From NCBI RefSeq assembly GCF_003664255.1, contig NZ_RCCV01000001.1, forward strand, positions 2,170,001 to 2,234,000: DNA of 64,000 nucleotides. Reading direction: 5' to 3'. Position numbers and translations under genes: made by a program. Below, one piece after another: positions 1-8,684 of this stretch. Positions within the stretch are counted from its first letter, which is position 1, and each line of letters opens with the position of its first letter. The DNA is from Micromonospora sp. M71_S20 (GTDB taxonomy: Bacteria; Actinomycetota; Actinomycetes; Mycobacteriales; Micromonosporaceae). The notes beneath the pieces are model-generated. The model ran no database searches and had not been told where the DNA came from. It saw only the letters and a program-made list of their open reading frames with translations.

Positions 1-1817
1 GCGACGGCAACCTCTTCGAGCCGGACGGCGTGATCGACCACCTGGTGCTGGTGCACGCCGGGCAGGGCAAGTCCCGCGGCGGCGGCGCCGAGGGCACGTA
101 CGCCGTCTGGGCGCACTCGTCGACGGTGACCGGCGGCTACACCATCCCCGGCACCAACCTCCAGGTCTCGAACTACATCGTGCAGCCGGAGGACGCCGGC
201 GTCGGCGTCTTCGCCCACGAGTTCGGCCACGACCTGGGCCTGCCGGACCTCTACGACACCTCCGGCAACGCCGACTCCGACGTCGACTTCTGGGACCTGA
301 TGGCCTCGGGCTCGCACTCGGGCGAGATCTTCCAGGCGCTGCCGACGCACATGGGCCTGTGGGACAAGTGGGTGCTCGGCTGGGCCGACCCGCTGACCCT
401 CGCACCCGGCTCCGACCCGCGTTCCGTGCAGCTCGGCCAGACCTCGCGGACCCCGCGCGGCACCAAGGACGGCATCAAGATCGACCTGCCGGACAAGGTG
501 ATCACGCTGGCCACGCCGCACAGCGGCGCGAACATGTGGTACTCGGGCGCCGACCAGGACTGGGCGGACGTCAAGATCACCCGCCAGGTGGCCGTGCCGG
601 CGGCGGCCGACGCGAAGTTCTGGATGTGGAACAACTTCGTCATCGAGGCCGACTGGGACTACGGCTTCGTCGAGCTCTCCACCGACGGCGGCACCACCTG
701 GACCGAGCAGAAGGTCTACGACGCGGCCGGCAACCTCGTCACCACGAACGACGGCTACGCCGACCCGAACGGCCGGATGGTGGACTTCGGCAACAAGAAG
801 TACGGCCTGACCGGTGACACGCACGGCTGGCGGCACGACTACGTCGACCTGTCGGCGTACGCCGGGCAGAACGTGCAGCTCCGGCTCCGCTACGCCACCG
901 ACGAGGCGTTCGCGGAGCGCGGCTGGTTCGCCGACGACTTCTCGGTGACCGGCGGCGGTACCACCACGTGGAGCGACGACGTCGAGGGCGGGGCCAACGG
1001 CTGGACGGCGACCGGCGGCAGCTTCGTCGACACCACCGGCCAGGGCTGGCACATCGACAGCGGCACCTCGACCCAGTCGCACTACTACCTGGCCGAGTGG
1101 CGCAACTTCGACGGCTTCGACAAGGGCCTGAAGTACACCTACGACACGATCTACTCGCGCGACGCGTGGAAGGTCGACCGGGTCGCCTACAACGCCCCGG
1201 GCATGTTGGTCTGGTACCGGGACACCGCGCTGGGCGACGTCAACCACACCACCGCGCAGATGACCGCGCTGCCCAGCTACGGCGCCAAGGGTGGTCTGCT
1301 GATCGTCGACTCGCACTTCGACCCGTACCGCCGCAAGGGCGAGGCGGCCGTCAAGGACCCGTCGGTGCTGGACAACCTGCCCAGCCGCCCGCAGTCCGCG
1401 AACGCGGCCTTCTCGCTGAACCCCACGTACCCCTTCACGGAGTGCCTGGAGGCGGCGGACGAGCCGTACAGCGAGTACTGCACGAGCTTCGGCCGGCAGG
1501 CGCCGGTGCGGGGCTTCACCGACGCGAAGGGCTGGTACCCGGGCATCGAGATGCGCGACGGCTCGCCGTACGCGCGGGACAACGACGCCTCCGTGGTCAT
1601 CCCGTCGAAGGGCAACGCGCCGTACACGACCCGGGTCACCAACCCGGACGGTACGCCGGCGACGTCCTACTACGGGGTCAGCCTGGGCAGCGGCATCGTT
1701 CTGGGCACCGGGAACCCCGGCGACCAGGGCGTGTCCTACGGCGTCACCATCACCATCAAGCGCACCGCGCGGGACAACTCGTACGCCACGGTGTACGTCA
1801 CCCCCGCGAGGAACTGA
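1..1817 (+). CDS. Secreted M6 (immune inhibitor A-type) metallopeptidase, 5'-truncated by window edge
   Basis: This is the C-terminal 605 or so codons of a large secreted zinc peptidase; the open frame runs in from before base 3. The visible part starts in an acidic Asp/Gly loop (DGNLFEPDGVIDH) that matches the loop just before the catalytic domain in the two complete paralogs downstream. The zinc motif HEFGH lies at bases 216-230, followed by DLGLPDLYD, which is typical of family M6 (InhA). The region after about base 480 is the beta-rich part that resembles the InhA MAM-like and VEG domains, with 'WMWNNFVIEADWDYGFVELS' as its signature. Known InhA enzymes are exported and degrade host or environmental proteins. 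Function here is inferred from family. It is the most divergent of the three tandem copies: its C-terminus contains an extra Cys pair (ECLEAADEPYSEYC). Confidence 0.9.
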   Translation, partial: DGNLFEPDGVIDHLVLVHAGQGKSRGGGAEGTYAVWAHSSTVTGGYTIPGTNLQVSNYIVQPEDAGVGVFAHEFGHDLGLPDLYDTSGNADSDVDFWDLMASGSHSGEIFQALPTHMGLWDKWVLGWADPLTLAPGSDPRSVQLGQTSRTPRGTKDGIKIDLPDKVITLATPHSGANMWYSGADQDWADVKITRQVAVPAAADAKFWMWNNFVIEADWDYGFVELSTDGGTTWTEQKVYDAAGNLVTTNDGYADPNGRMVDFGNKKYGLTGDTHGWRHDYVDLSAYAGQNVQLRLRYATDEAFAERGWFADDFSVTGGGTTTWSDDVEGGANGWTATGGSFVDTTGQGWHIDSGTSTQSHYYLAEWRNFDGFDKGLKYTYDTIYSRDAWKVDRVAYNAPGMLVWYRDTALGDVNHTTAQMTALPSYGAKGGLLIVDSHFDPYRRKGEAAVKDPSVLDNLPSRPQSANAAFSLNPTYPFTECLEAADEPYSEYCTSFGRQAPVRGFTDAKGWYPGIEMRDGSPYARDNDASVVIPSKGNAPYTTRVTNPDGTPATSYYGVSLGSGIVLGTGNPGDQGVSYGVTITIKRTARDNSYATVYVTPARN

Positions 1818-1842
1818 CCCGAGGGTCGGCCGAGCGGTGACA

Positions 1843-1888
1843 GGCGGGGCCCGTCCGGGAGCACACTGCTCTCCGGGCGGGCCCCGCC
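1843..1888 (+). terminator. Hairpin terminator after first M6 peptidase
   Basis: A long GC-rich inverted repeat starts 25 nt after the stop codon. The outer 11-bp arms (1843-1853 and 1878-1888) are perfect; the inner stem continues with one G-T pair and a small loop around 1862-1868. There is no T-run, which is usual for actinobacterial terminators. Confidence 0.75.
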
Positions 1889-2221
1889 CACGTGTTCGCG
1901 CAGGCCGCGCTCCCGCGGCCGGGGTCGAGCCGGCGGCCCGTCCCGTGACGGTTTCCGGGTTCCCAGCGCTCCCCTAAGGGGACCTCAGAATCACCATTAC
2001 CGACAGTGATCGTGACCAAAACGTGACGTGAGAACGCGTCATCCGGGCGCGGCTTTTGGGCCTCATTTATGCGCATTTACGGGGCCCAGACGTGCGTTCT
2101 CCACCGGCAGTTGACCCGTGACAAGCACCCATGCGCTCTGTAAGGGTGAGTGCCGCATCACATGACTGGCACGGCTCGTACCGCGCTTGTCATGTAACAG
2201 ATCCACAAAGGAGGAGGACCT
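1889..2221 (+). promoter_or_regulatory. Intergenic region upstream of the second M6 peptidase
   Basis: This stretch has no credible gene. It is less GC-rich than its surroundings between about 1975 and 2090. A possible promoter is TGACAA (2119-2124) with TAAGGG (2141-2146), spacing 16; this is weak evidence. A perfect 7-bp inverted repeat, ACATGAC (2160-2166) and GTCATGT (2189-2195), with a 22-nt spacer, sits between that promoter and the ribosome binding site and could be an operator or an mRNA stem. The strong ribosome binding site AAAGGAGG is at 2208-2215. Confidence 0.35.
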
Positions 2222-4528
2222 TTGAGGAGACGAGTCACAGCCGGTCTGGCCTCGGCCGCGGCCGCGCTGCTGGCGGCGGGAGTCGTGTCGGCGCCGGCCT
2301 CCGGCGCACCGGCCGCGGACCCGGCCCCCGGTTCCGACAAGGCGAAGCACGGCAGGGACAACCTCCCCGATCCGAAGTCGGATCAGCAGCGGGAGCTCCG
2401 GAAGAAGGCCATCGCCGACCTGCTCTCCGGCAAGGCCAAGCTTCAGACGCGCAACGGCTCGAAGGTCATCCAGGTCAAGGACGACCTGTTCGTCGAGTAC
2501 CAGCAGGCACCGAAGACCGACCCCATCTTCACGATGCTGGTCGAGTTCGGCGATCAGACCGACCCCCGGGCCGGTGGAGCTGCCGGCCCGGCGCGCAACC
2601 AGATCGCCGAGCCGGACCGCAACTGGGACGGCAACTCGACCGACGACAACAGCACCCTGTGGCGGCCGGACTTCAACCGGGCGCACTACCAGGACATGAT
2701 GTTCGGTCCTGGCGAGTCGATGCGGGACTTCTACTACAAGCAGTCCGGCGGGCGCTACACCGTCAACGGCGACGTCAGCGAGTGGGTCAAGGTTCCGTTC
2801 AACGAGGCCCGCTACGGCAGCAACGCCATCCCCGAGTCCGACGGGTACTGGAACTTCGTCAAGGACAGCGCGACCGCCTGGTACCAGTCCCAGGTCGCGG
2901 CCGGCAAGACGCCGGAGCAGATCAAGCAGTACCTGGCCCAGTTCGACATCTGGGACCGGTACGACTTCGACGGCGACGGCGACTTCAACGAGCCCGACGG
3001 CTACGTCGACCACTTCCAGGCGGTGCACGCGGGCGAGGGCGAGGAGGCCGGCGGCGGCGCCCAGGGCGAGGACGCCATCTGGTCGCACCGCTGGGCGGCG
3101 TTCCCGAACCTGGCCGGCACCGCCGGTCCGGGCGCGAACAAGGCCGGCGGTGTCCAGATCGGTGACACCGGCATGTGGATCCGTGACTACACCACGGAGC
3201 CGGAGAACGGCGGCCTGGGCGTGTTCGCCCACGAGTACGGCCACGACCTCGGCCTGCCGGACCTCTACGACACCGTCGGCGGCGACAACGGCGTGGGCTT
3301 CTGGAGCCTGATGTCCTCCGGTTCGTGGCTGAGCCGCGGCAAGGACGACATCGGGTCGACCCCGGGTTACATGGACCCGTGGTCGAAGCTCTACCTGGGC
3401 TGGCTGAACTACTCGGTGGTCGAGGAGGACAGCGGCACCACCCGGGTCACGCTCGGCCCGGCCGGCGACAGCGACGGGCCGAAGGCCCAGGCGGTCGTGG
3501 TCAACCTGCCGGCGCAGACCCAGACCACCAGCTACAACACGCCGTTCGGCGGGTCGTACGAGTGGTGGGGCGGCAGCGCGGACGACCTGAACACCACGCT
3601 GACCCGTCAGCTGGACCTGACCGGCACGACGTCCGCGTCGATCACCGCGAAGGCCTGGTACGACATCGAAGAGGACTACGACTACCTCTACGCCGAGGTG
3701 TCGACCGACGGCGGTGCCACCTGGACGGCGCTGGGCAACTCGTCGGTCGACGCCGGTGAGACCGGGGTCGACGGCTCGACCAGCGGCGCCTGGGTGGACC
3801 TGGCCTACGACCTGTCCGCGTACGCCGGGCAGACCGTGCAGTTCCGTTACCGCTACCAGACCGACGGCGGCGTGCACCTCGCCGGCGCGTTCCTGGACAA
3901 CGTGTCGCTGGTCAAGGGCGGCGCCGTCGCCTGGACCGACGACGCCGAGACGCTGGCCGCCGAGTGGACCGCCAAGGGCTTCACCCGGATGACCGGCGCG
4001 GTGACCGACTCGTACCCCCGCTTCTACATCGCGGAGAACCGGTCCTACGTCGGCTACGACGACACCCTGCGGACCGGCGGGTACAACTACGGGTTCAACA
4101 ACACCCGCCCGAACTGGGTGGAGCGGTTCTCGAACCACCCGGGCATGCTGGTCTGGTACGTGAACTACGCGTACGGCGACAACAACACCTCGGAGCACCC
4201 GGGCTACGGCCTGAACCTCCCGGTGGACGTCCGACCGAACAAGATCACCGTCGACGGCCAGGGCACCATCACCAACCGGCGCAACGGCTTCGACGCCACG
4301 TTCAGCCTGTACGCCAAGCCGGCGCAGACCTTCCACCTCAACGGTGTCCCGGTCACGCTTCCGGCGCTCGCCCCGCAGCCGGTCTTCTCCGACAGCGGGC
4401 CGAACAAGTACTGGACGGCCGGCAACCCCTGGAACTCGGTGAAGGTGACCGGTTCCGGTACCCGGATCGAGATCCTGAAGCAGGGCAACAACCCGACCGA
4501 CGACATGGTCGTCAAGGTCAGTAACTGA
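2222..4528 (+). CDS. Secreted M6 (immune inhibitor A-type) metallopeptidase
   Basis: A 768-residue exported zinc protease, close to the length of Bacillus InhA. The TTG start is chosen because a strong AAAGGAGG lies 6 nt upstream and a typical signal peptide follows (RRR, then an Ala/Leu-rich core to about residue 29, ASG-A cut region). Residues 35-80 form a charged propeptide-like segment (LPDPKSDQQRELRKKAI). The catalytic motif HEYGH is at residues 337-341, followed by DLGLPDLYD. A calcium-loop-like DGDGDFNEPDGYVDH lies about 85 residues before it. The C-terminal half carries the InhA beta-domains, including the 'AWYDIEEDYDYLYAEVSTDG' signature and an FxD-rich MAM-like part. It is the second of three tandem paralogs, each with its own terminator, so they are probably transcribed separately. 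The substrate is unknown. Confidence 0.93.
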   Translation: MRRRVTAGLASAAAALLAAGVVSAPASGAPAADPAPGSDKAKHGRDNLPDPKSDQQRELRKKAIADLLSGKAKLQTRNGSKVIQVKDDLFVEYQQAPKTDPIFTMLVEFGDQTDPRAGGAAGPARNQIAEPDRNWDGNSTDDNSTLWRPDFNRAHYQDMMFGPGESMRDFYYKQSGGRYTVNGDVSEWVKVPFNEARYGSNAIPESDGYWNFVKDSATAWYQSQVAAGKTPEQIKQYLAQFDIWDRYDFDGDGDFNEPDGYVDHFQAVHAGEGEEAGGGAQGEDAIWSHRWAAFPNLAGTAGPGANKAGGVQIGDTGMWIRDYTTEPENGGLGVFAHEYGHDLGLPDLYDTVGGDNGVGFWSLMSSGSWLSRGKDDIGSTPGYMDPWSKLYLGWLNYSVVEEDSGTTRVTLGPAGDSDGPKAQAVVVNLPAQTQTTSYNTPFGGSYEWWGGSADDLNTTLTRQLDLTGTTSASITAKAWYDIEEDYDYLYAEVSTDGGATWTALGNSSVDAGETGVDGSTSGAWVDLAYDLSAYAGQTVQFRYRYQTDGGVHLAGAFLDNVSLVKGGAVAWTDDAETLAAEWTAKGFTRMTGAVTDSYPRFYIAENRSYVGYDDTLRTGGYNYGFNNTRPNWVERFSNHPGMLVWYVNYAYGDNNTSEHPGYGLNLPVDVRPNKITVDGQGTITNRRNGFDATFSLYAKPAQTFHLNGVPVTLPALAPQPVFSDSGPNKYWTAGNPWNSVKVTGSGTRIEILKQGNNPTDDMVVKVSN

Positions 4529-4542
4529 CGATCGGGGCACTC

Positions 4543-4580
4543 GTGGGGCCGGTGGCGGTGACGCCACCGGCCCCACTTTT
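4543..4580 (+). terminator. Perfect 15-bp hairpin terminator with T-tract
   Basis: Arms at 4543-4557 and 4562-4576 pair perfectly around a GTGA loop and are followed by TTTT. It starts 14 nt after the stop of the second M6 gene. This is the most classical intrinsic terminator in the window. Confidence 0.9.
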
Positions 4581-4833
4581 CGCGTACGCGATCACTCCTA
4601 TCGAAAACCGTCTCTTTCTTCCACAGGGCGACCGTCCGCGCTGCTCACGCCGTGGATGAACGGCCGGGATGTGACGGTGAAAAGCATTCCCAACAAAAGT
4701 TTGCAACAAATCGACGCACGCATCTTCCCACGGGTCACACGAGTGTCTATGTTCACCATTGGTCCCACTAGTGGGACCGGTAGCACCGGCCCGTACCCCC
4801 GTTGGGCCGGTTCCCTCAAACCGGAGGTACCAC
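4581..4833 (+). promoter_or_regulatory. Promoter region of third M6 peptidase with 18-bp perfect palindrome
   Basis: No gene is seen here. The region is unusually AT-rich for this genome around 4680-4760. A possible -10 TATGTT at 4749-4754 lies just before an 18-bp perfect palindrome (GGTCCCACTAGTGGGACC, 4761-4778). The palindrome would sit at about +1 to +20 of the transcript, a good place for a repressor to bind, or it could form a 5' hairpin. The ribosome binding site is GGAGG (4823-4827). Confidence 0.5.
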
Positions 4834-7245
4834 GTGCGCAAAGTCGCAGTGGGTCTGCTCGGGCTTTCGCTGACGGCGACGGGACTGGCGTTCGGTTCGT
4901 CCGCCACCGCCGCGCCGCAGCCGAAGTTGCCGACGGCCGCTCCGTCGGTCGCCGAGCCAGCCCATGTCGACCACGACCTGCCGAACCCGCTGGAGGACAA
5001 GCGTCGCGCCCTGCGCCAGGAGGGCCTGAGCGACGTCCTCTCCGGCCGGGCCAAGCCGCAGAAGGTCAACGGCAGCACGGTCGTCAAGGTCGGCAAGACC
5101 CAGGCCGAGGGGGCTGCCGCCCGCTCGACCCGGGCCAACGCCGCCACCCAGACGGAGGACCAGTACGTCGAGCTCTCCCGGGAGAAGACGGACCGGATCT
5201 TCGTCATCCTCGCCGAGTTCGGCAACGAGCGGCACCCGAGCTACCCGGACCAGGACACCGACCCGGACACCGCGGGTCCGACCCGGTTCGACGGGCCGCT
5301 GCACAACGAGATCCCGCAGCCCAACCGGGCGGTGGACAACTCCACGGTGTGGCAGGCGGACTACAACGCCGACTACTACCGCAAGCTCTACTTCGGCACC
5401 AACCCCGGTGACGAGTCGGTGAAGCAGTACTACGAGGCCCAGTCCTCGGGTCGCTACAGCGTCGACGGCACCGTCACCGACTGGGTGAAGGTGAAGTACA
5501 ACGAGGCCCGCTACGGCCGCTCCGGCGGCTACCCGTGCGCCTCGAACGTCTGCACCAACACCTGGGCGCTGGTCCGCGACGCCGCCAACCAGTGGGTCGC
5601 CGACCAGAAGGCCGCCGGCCGCACCGACGCCCAGATCGCCGCCGACCTGTCGGCGATGGACCAGTGGGACCGGTACGACCACGACGGCGACGGCGACTTC
5701 AACGAGCGCGACGGCTACATCGACCACTTCCAGATCGTCCACTCCGGTGGCGACGAGGCCGACGGTGACCCGTACCAGGGTGAGGACGCCATCTGGAGCC
5801 ACCGCTGGTACGCCTTCGCGTCCGACCAGGGCTCGACCGGCCCGGTCGGCAACCCGCTCGGCGGCACCCAGATCGGCAACACCGGCCTCTGGATCGGCGA
5901 CTACACCATCCAGCCGGAGAACGGCGGCCGGAGCGTCTTCTACCACGAGTACGGCCACGACCTCGGTCTGCCGGACGACTACAACGTCACCAGTGGTGGG
6001 GACAACAACAACGAGCACTGGACCCTGATGGCCCAGAGCCGGCTCGGCGCCAAGAACGACGCCGGCATCGGCGACCGTGGCGGCGACCTCGGCGCGTGGA
6101 ACAAGCTCCAGCTCGGCTGGCTCGACTACGAGGTGGTCGTAGCGGGGCAGAAGCGGACCATGACCCTCGGCCCGCAGGAGTACAACAGCGACGAGGCGCA
6201 GGCCGTCGTCGTGGTGCTTCCGAAGCGTGACTACACGTTCGAGCACGGCGCGCCCTTCGAGGGCAGCAAGCAGTTCTTCTCCGGCAACGCGGACGACCTC
6301 AACAGCACGATGACCCGGACCCTGGACTTCACCGGGAAGTCGTCGGCGTCCCTGTCGATGAAGGGCCGCTACAACATCGAGGCCGACTACGACTACCTGT
6401 TCTTCGAGGCGTCGCTGGACGGCGGCCAGTCCTGGGTGACCCTGCCCGGCACGGCCAACGGCCAGCCGCTGAAGGAGATCTCGGCCGGCCGCTACGCGCT
6501 GGACGGCAGCAGCGGCGGCGAGTGGGTCGACGTCAACATCCCCATGGACGTGGCGGCGGGCAAGGTCGCGCAGTTCCGGCTGCGCTACCAGACCGACGGC
6601 GGCGTCTCCGAGGGTGGCTTCTACGGTGACGCGATCACCGTGACGGCCGACGGCCAGACCGTCCTCTCCGACGGCGCCGAGACCGGCGCCGCGGGCTGGA
6701 CGCTCGCCGGTGGCTTCGAGACCGCCGAGAAGAGCTACACCAAGGCGTACGACAACTACTACATCGCGGGCACCCGGCAGTACATCTCGTACGACAAGTA
6801 CCTGAAGACCGGCCCGTACTTCTTCGGCTACTCGAACACCCGCCCGGACTACGTGGACCACTACGCGTACCAGGAGGGTCTGCTGATCTCCTACTGGAAC
6901 ACCCGGTGGGCGGACAACGACACGTTCGTGCACCCGGGTGAGGGTCGCAACCTCATCATCGACGCGCACCCGCGGCCGATCTACAACCTGACCGGCCAGC
7001 CCTGGCGGGCCCGCGTCCAGGTCTACGACGCGCCGTTCAGCCTGAAGAAGGCCGACTCGTTCACGCTGCACCTCAACAGCCAGCCGCAGTACATCCGTGG
7101 CCAGGCCGCGCAGCCGCTGTTCGACGACACCCAGCAGTACTGGTTCCCGGAGCTGCCGAACCACGGCGTCAAGCTCCCGGCCACCGGCACCAAGATCAAG
7201 GTCCTGGAGAAGGACGGCGTCTACACCAAGATCCGTATCTCCTGA
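4834..7245 (+). CDS. Secreted M6 (immune inhibitor A-type) metallopeptidase
   Basis: An 803-residue exported zinc protease. The GTG at 4834 is preferred to upstream in-frame starts because GGAGG lies 6 nt before it and it begins a clean signal peptide (RKVAVGLLGLSLTATGLA, Ala-rich cut region near residue 26). The propeptide region (about residues 45-110) again carries 'LPNPLEDKRRALRQEGL', as in the second copy. The zinc motif HEYGH is at residues 371-375, followed by DLGLPDDYN. The acidic DHDGDGDFNERDGYIDH loop is conserved. A Cys pair near residues 235-240 (YPCASNVC) is absent from the second copy. InhA-type beta domains fill the C-terminus. Among the three tandem genes this one has the most obvious regulatory site upstream (an 18-bp palindrome). 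Confidence 0.93.
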   Translation: MRKVAVGLLGLSLTATGLAFGSSATAAPQPKLPTAAPSVAEPAHVDHDLPNPLEDKRRALRQEGLSDVLSGRAKPQKVNGSTVVKVGKTQAEGAAARSTRANAATQTEDQYVELSREKTDRIFVILAEFGNERHPSYPDQDTDPDTAGPTRFDGPLHNEIPQPNRAVDNSTVWQADYNADYYRKLYFGTNPGDESVKQYYEAQSSGRYSVDGTVTDWVKVKYNEARYGRSGGYPCASNVCTNTWALVRDAANQWVADQKAAGRTDAQIAADLSAMDQWDRYDHDGDGDFNERDGYIDHFQIVHSGGDEADGDPYQGEDAIWSHRWYAFASDQGSTGPVGNPLGGTQIGNTGLWIGDYTIQPENGGRSVFYHEYGHDLGLPDDYNVTSGGDNNNEHWTLMAQSRLGAKNDAGIGDRGGDLGAWNKLQLGWLDYEVVVAGQKRTMTLGPQEYNSDEAQAVVVVLPKRDYTFEHGAPFEGSKQFFSGNADDLNSTMTRTLDFTGKSSASLSMKGRYNIEADYDYLFFEASLDGGQSWVTLPGTANGQPLKEISAGRYALDGSSGGEWVDVNIPMDVAAGKVAQFRLRYQTDGGVSEGGFYGDAITVTADGQTVLSDGAETGAAGWTLAGGFETAEKSYTKAYDNYYIAGTRQYISYDKYLKTGPYFFGYSNTRPDYVDHYAYQEGLLISYWNTRWADNDTFVHPGEGRNLIIDAHPRPIYNLTGQPWRARVQVYDAPFSLKKADSFTLHLNSQPQYIRGQAAQPLFDDTQQYWFPELPNHGVKLPATGTKIKVLEKDGVYTKIRIS

Positions 7246-7273
7246 TCCACTGATCACGCACCACCCGCACCAC

Positions 7274-7308
7274 GCGATGCCCGGGCAGGTCACCTGCCCG
7301 GGCATCGC
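7274..7308 (+). terminator. Perfect 16-bp hairpin terminator
   Basis: Arms at 7274-7289 and 7293-7308 pair perfectly around a TCA loop, followed by CCTTTCCC. It begins 29 nt after the third M6 stop codon. Confidence 0.88.
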
Positions 7309-7371
7309 CCTTTCCCGGGCGGTCCCCGCCACCGGTGGGGTCGGCGTCGGGGGCGACCGGCGTCGGGGTCC

Positions 7372-7384
7372 TAGGCTGTCTGCC
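7372..7384 (+). promoter_or_regulatory. Leaderless -10 box (TAGGCT, 7 nt, ATG)
   Basis: TAGGCT at 7372-7377 ends 7 nt before the ATG at 7385, and no Shine-Dalgarno sequence is present. This is the usual geometry of actinobacterial leaderless transcripts, which begin at or next to the start codon. Confidence 0.6.
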
Positions 7385-8317
7385 ATGACCGAGCAGCGCG
7401 GCGGGCCCGTCGACGAGTCCTGCGTCCTCACCGAGGGGCCGTGGACGCACCGGTTCGTCGGCGCCAACGGCAGCCGCTTCCACGTGGTGGAGGCCGGCAC
7501 CGGACCGATGGTGCTCTTCCTGCACGGCTTCCCGGAGCACTGGTGGGCCTGGCACGAGATGCTGCCGGCGATCGCCGACGCCGGCTTCCGGGCCGTCGCG
7601 GTCGACCTGCGCGGCTACGGCGCCAGCGACAAGCCGCCCCGGGGGTACGACGGCTACACCCTCGCGGCCGACGTCGCCGGACTGATCCGGGCCCTCGGCG
7701 AGCGCTCCGCCACGGTGGTGGGCACCGGCGTCGGCGGCATGATCGCGTGGACGGTGGCCTCGTTCCACCCGTCCCTGGTCCGCCGGCTGGTGGTGCTCGG
7801 CGCTCCCCACCCGCTGCGGCTCCGGGCCGCCATCTTCGCCGACCCGCGCGGGCAGTTCGCCGCCGCCACGCCCACCCTGAAGTTCCAGTTGCCCCGCTAC
7901 GAGCACGTGCTGACCCGCGACGACGCGGCGGCCGTGGAGGAGATGCTGCGCCGCTGGGGCGGGCCGCGCTGGGTCGACGGGCCGGGCTTCGAGGCGTACG
8001 CCCAGCGGTGCCGGGAGGCCATGCGCATCCCGCAGGCGGCGTTCTGCGCCCTGGAGGGCTACCGCTGGGCGTTCCGCTCGGTGCTCCGGCTGCACGGTTA
8101 CCGCTTCGTCCGGCTGATGCAGAAGCCGCTGATCACGCCGACCCTCCAGCTGCACGGCGCGCTCGACGAGGCCTCCCTGCCGCGTACCGCCCAGGGCTCC
8201 GGCCGGTACGTGGTGGCGCCCTACGAGTGGCGGCTCCTGGACGACATCGGGCACTTCCCGCACGTGGAGGCCGGCGACCTGGTGGTGGGCGAGGTCCTGC
8301 GCTGGGCGAAGTCCTGA
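7385..8317 (+). CDS. Alpha/beta-hydrolase fold protein, epoxide-hydrolase-like but without the nucleophile
   Basis: A 310-residue cytosolic protein of the alpha/beta-hydrolase superfamily, most like epoxide hydrolases and haloalkane dehalogenases. The oxyanion-side motif HGFPEHWWAWHEML (about residues 44-57) and the strand RAVAVDLRGYGASDKP are typical. The nucleophile elbow should read G-x-D/S-x-G, but here it is GTGVGG, with Gly at residue 115 (codon GGC at 7727-7729). The later acid (HGALDE) and the catalytic His (GHFPH, residue 290) are kept. Either catalysis has been lost or it uses a different mechanism. The ATG start is supported by a leaderless promoter. It stands alone; the next gene is convergent and begins 1 nt after its stop. 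Confidence 0.85.
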   Translation: MTEQRGGPVDESCVLTEGPWTHRFVGANGSRFHVVEAGTGPMVLFLHGFPEHWWAWHEMLPAIADAGFRAVAVDLRGYGASDKPPRGYDGYTLAADVAGLIRALGERSATVVGTGVGGMIAWTVASFHPSLVRRLVVLGAPHPLRLRAAIFADPRGQFAAATPTLKFQLPRYEHVLTRDDAAAVEEMLRRWGGPRWVDGPGFEAYAQRCREAMRIPQAAFCALEGYRWAFRSVLRLHGYRFVRLMQKPLITPTLQLHGALDEASLPRTAQGSGRYVVAPYEWRLLDDIGHFPHVEAGDLVVGEVLRWAKS

Positions 8318-8318
8318 C

Positions 8319-8684
8319 TCAGACCCGCTGCTCGCGCAGGTCGGCGACCTCGGCGGCGGGCGCCCAGCCCTGGTAGACGCCGAAGTCGAAGACCTCCAGG
8401 CCCATCGCCCGGGCCACCGGCCAGCGTCCGCCCGTGTACTCCACCCGCAGCCAGCCGTCGTGCTCGCCGAGGACGATGAACGGCTGCCCCTGCCAGGTGC
8501 AGACGGTCCGCACGTACGCCAGGTCGTCGATCTCGGTGGCCGGCAGCACCCGGACGTACCGGCCGGGGCGGATCTCCTCGAAACCTTCGCCCGGCTCCGG
8601 CTGGTAGAGCCGGACGTCGTCGCCGTCCGGGCTCGCCTGGTATTCCCGGCCCTGCCAGCGGGCCACGTAACCGTCGCGCGTCAC
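8319..8684 (-). CDS. Small protein of unknown function, coupled to the SseB-like gene
   Basis: A 121-residue, acidic, Trp/Tyr-containing protein with no signal peptide or membrane segment. I do not recognise the family. It reads as one or two small beta-barrels (VARWQGREYQAS, then FIVLGEHDGWLRVEY). Its GTG start overlaps the stop of the upstream large SseB-like gene (GTGA, 8681-8684), so the two are translated together. It could be a binding partner or chaperone of the C-terminal domain of that protein; an immunity role would be speculation. It ends 1 nt from the convergent hydrolase gene. Confidence 0.75.
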   Translation of the reverse strand: MTRDGYVARWQGREYQASPDGDDVRLYQPEPGEGFEEIRPGRYVRVLPATEIDDLAYVRTVCTWQGQPFIVLGEHDGWLRVEYTGGRWPVARAMGLEVFDFGVYQGWAPAAEVADLREQRV

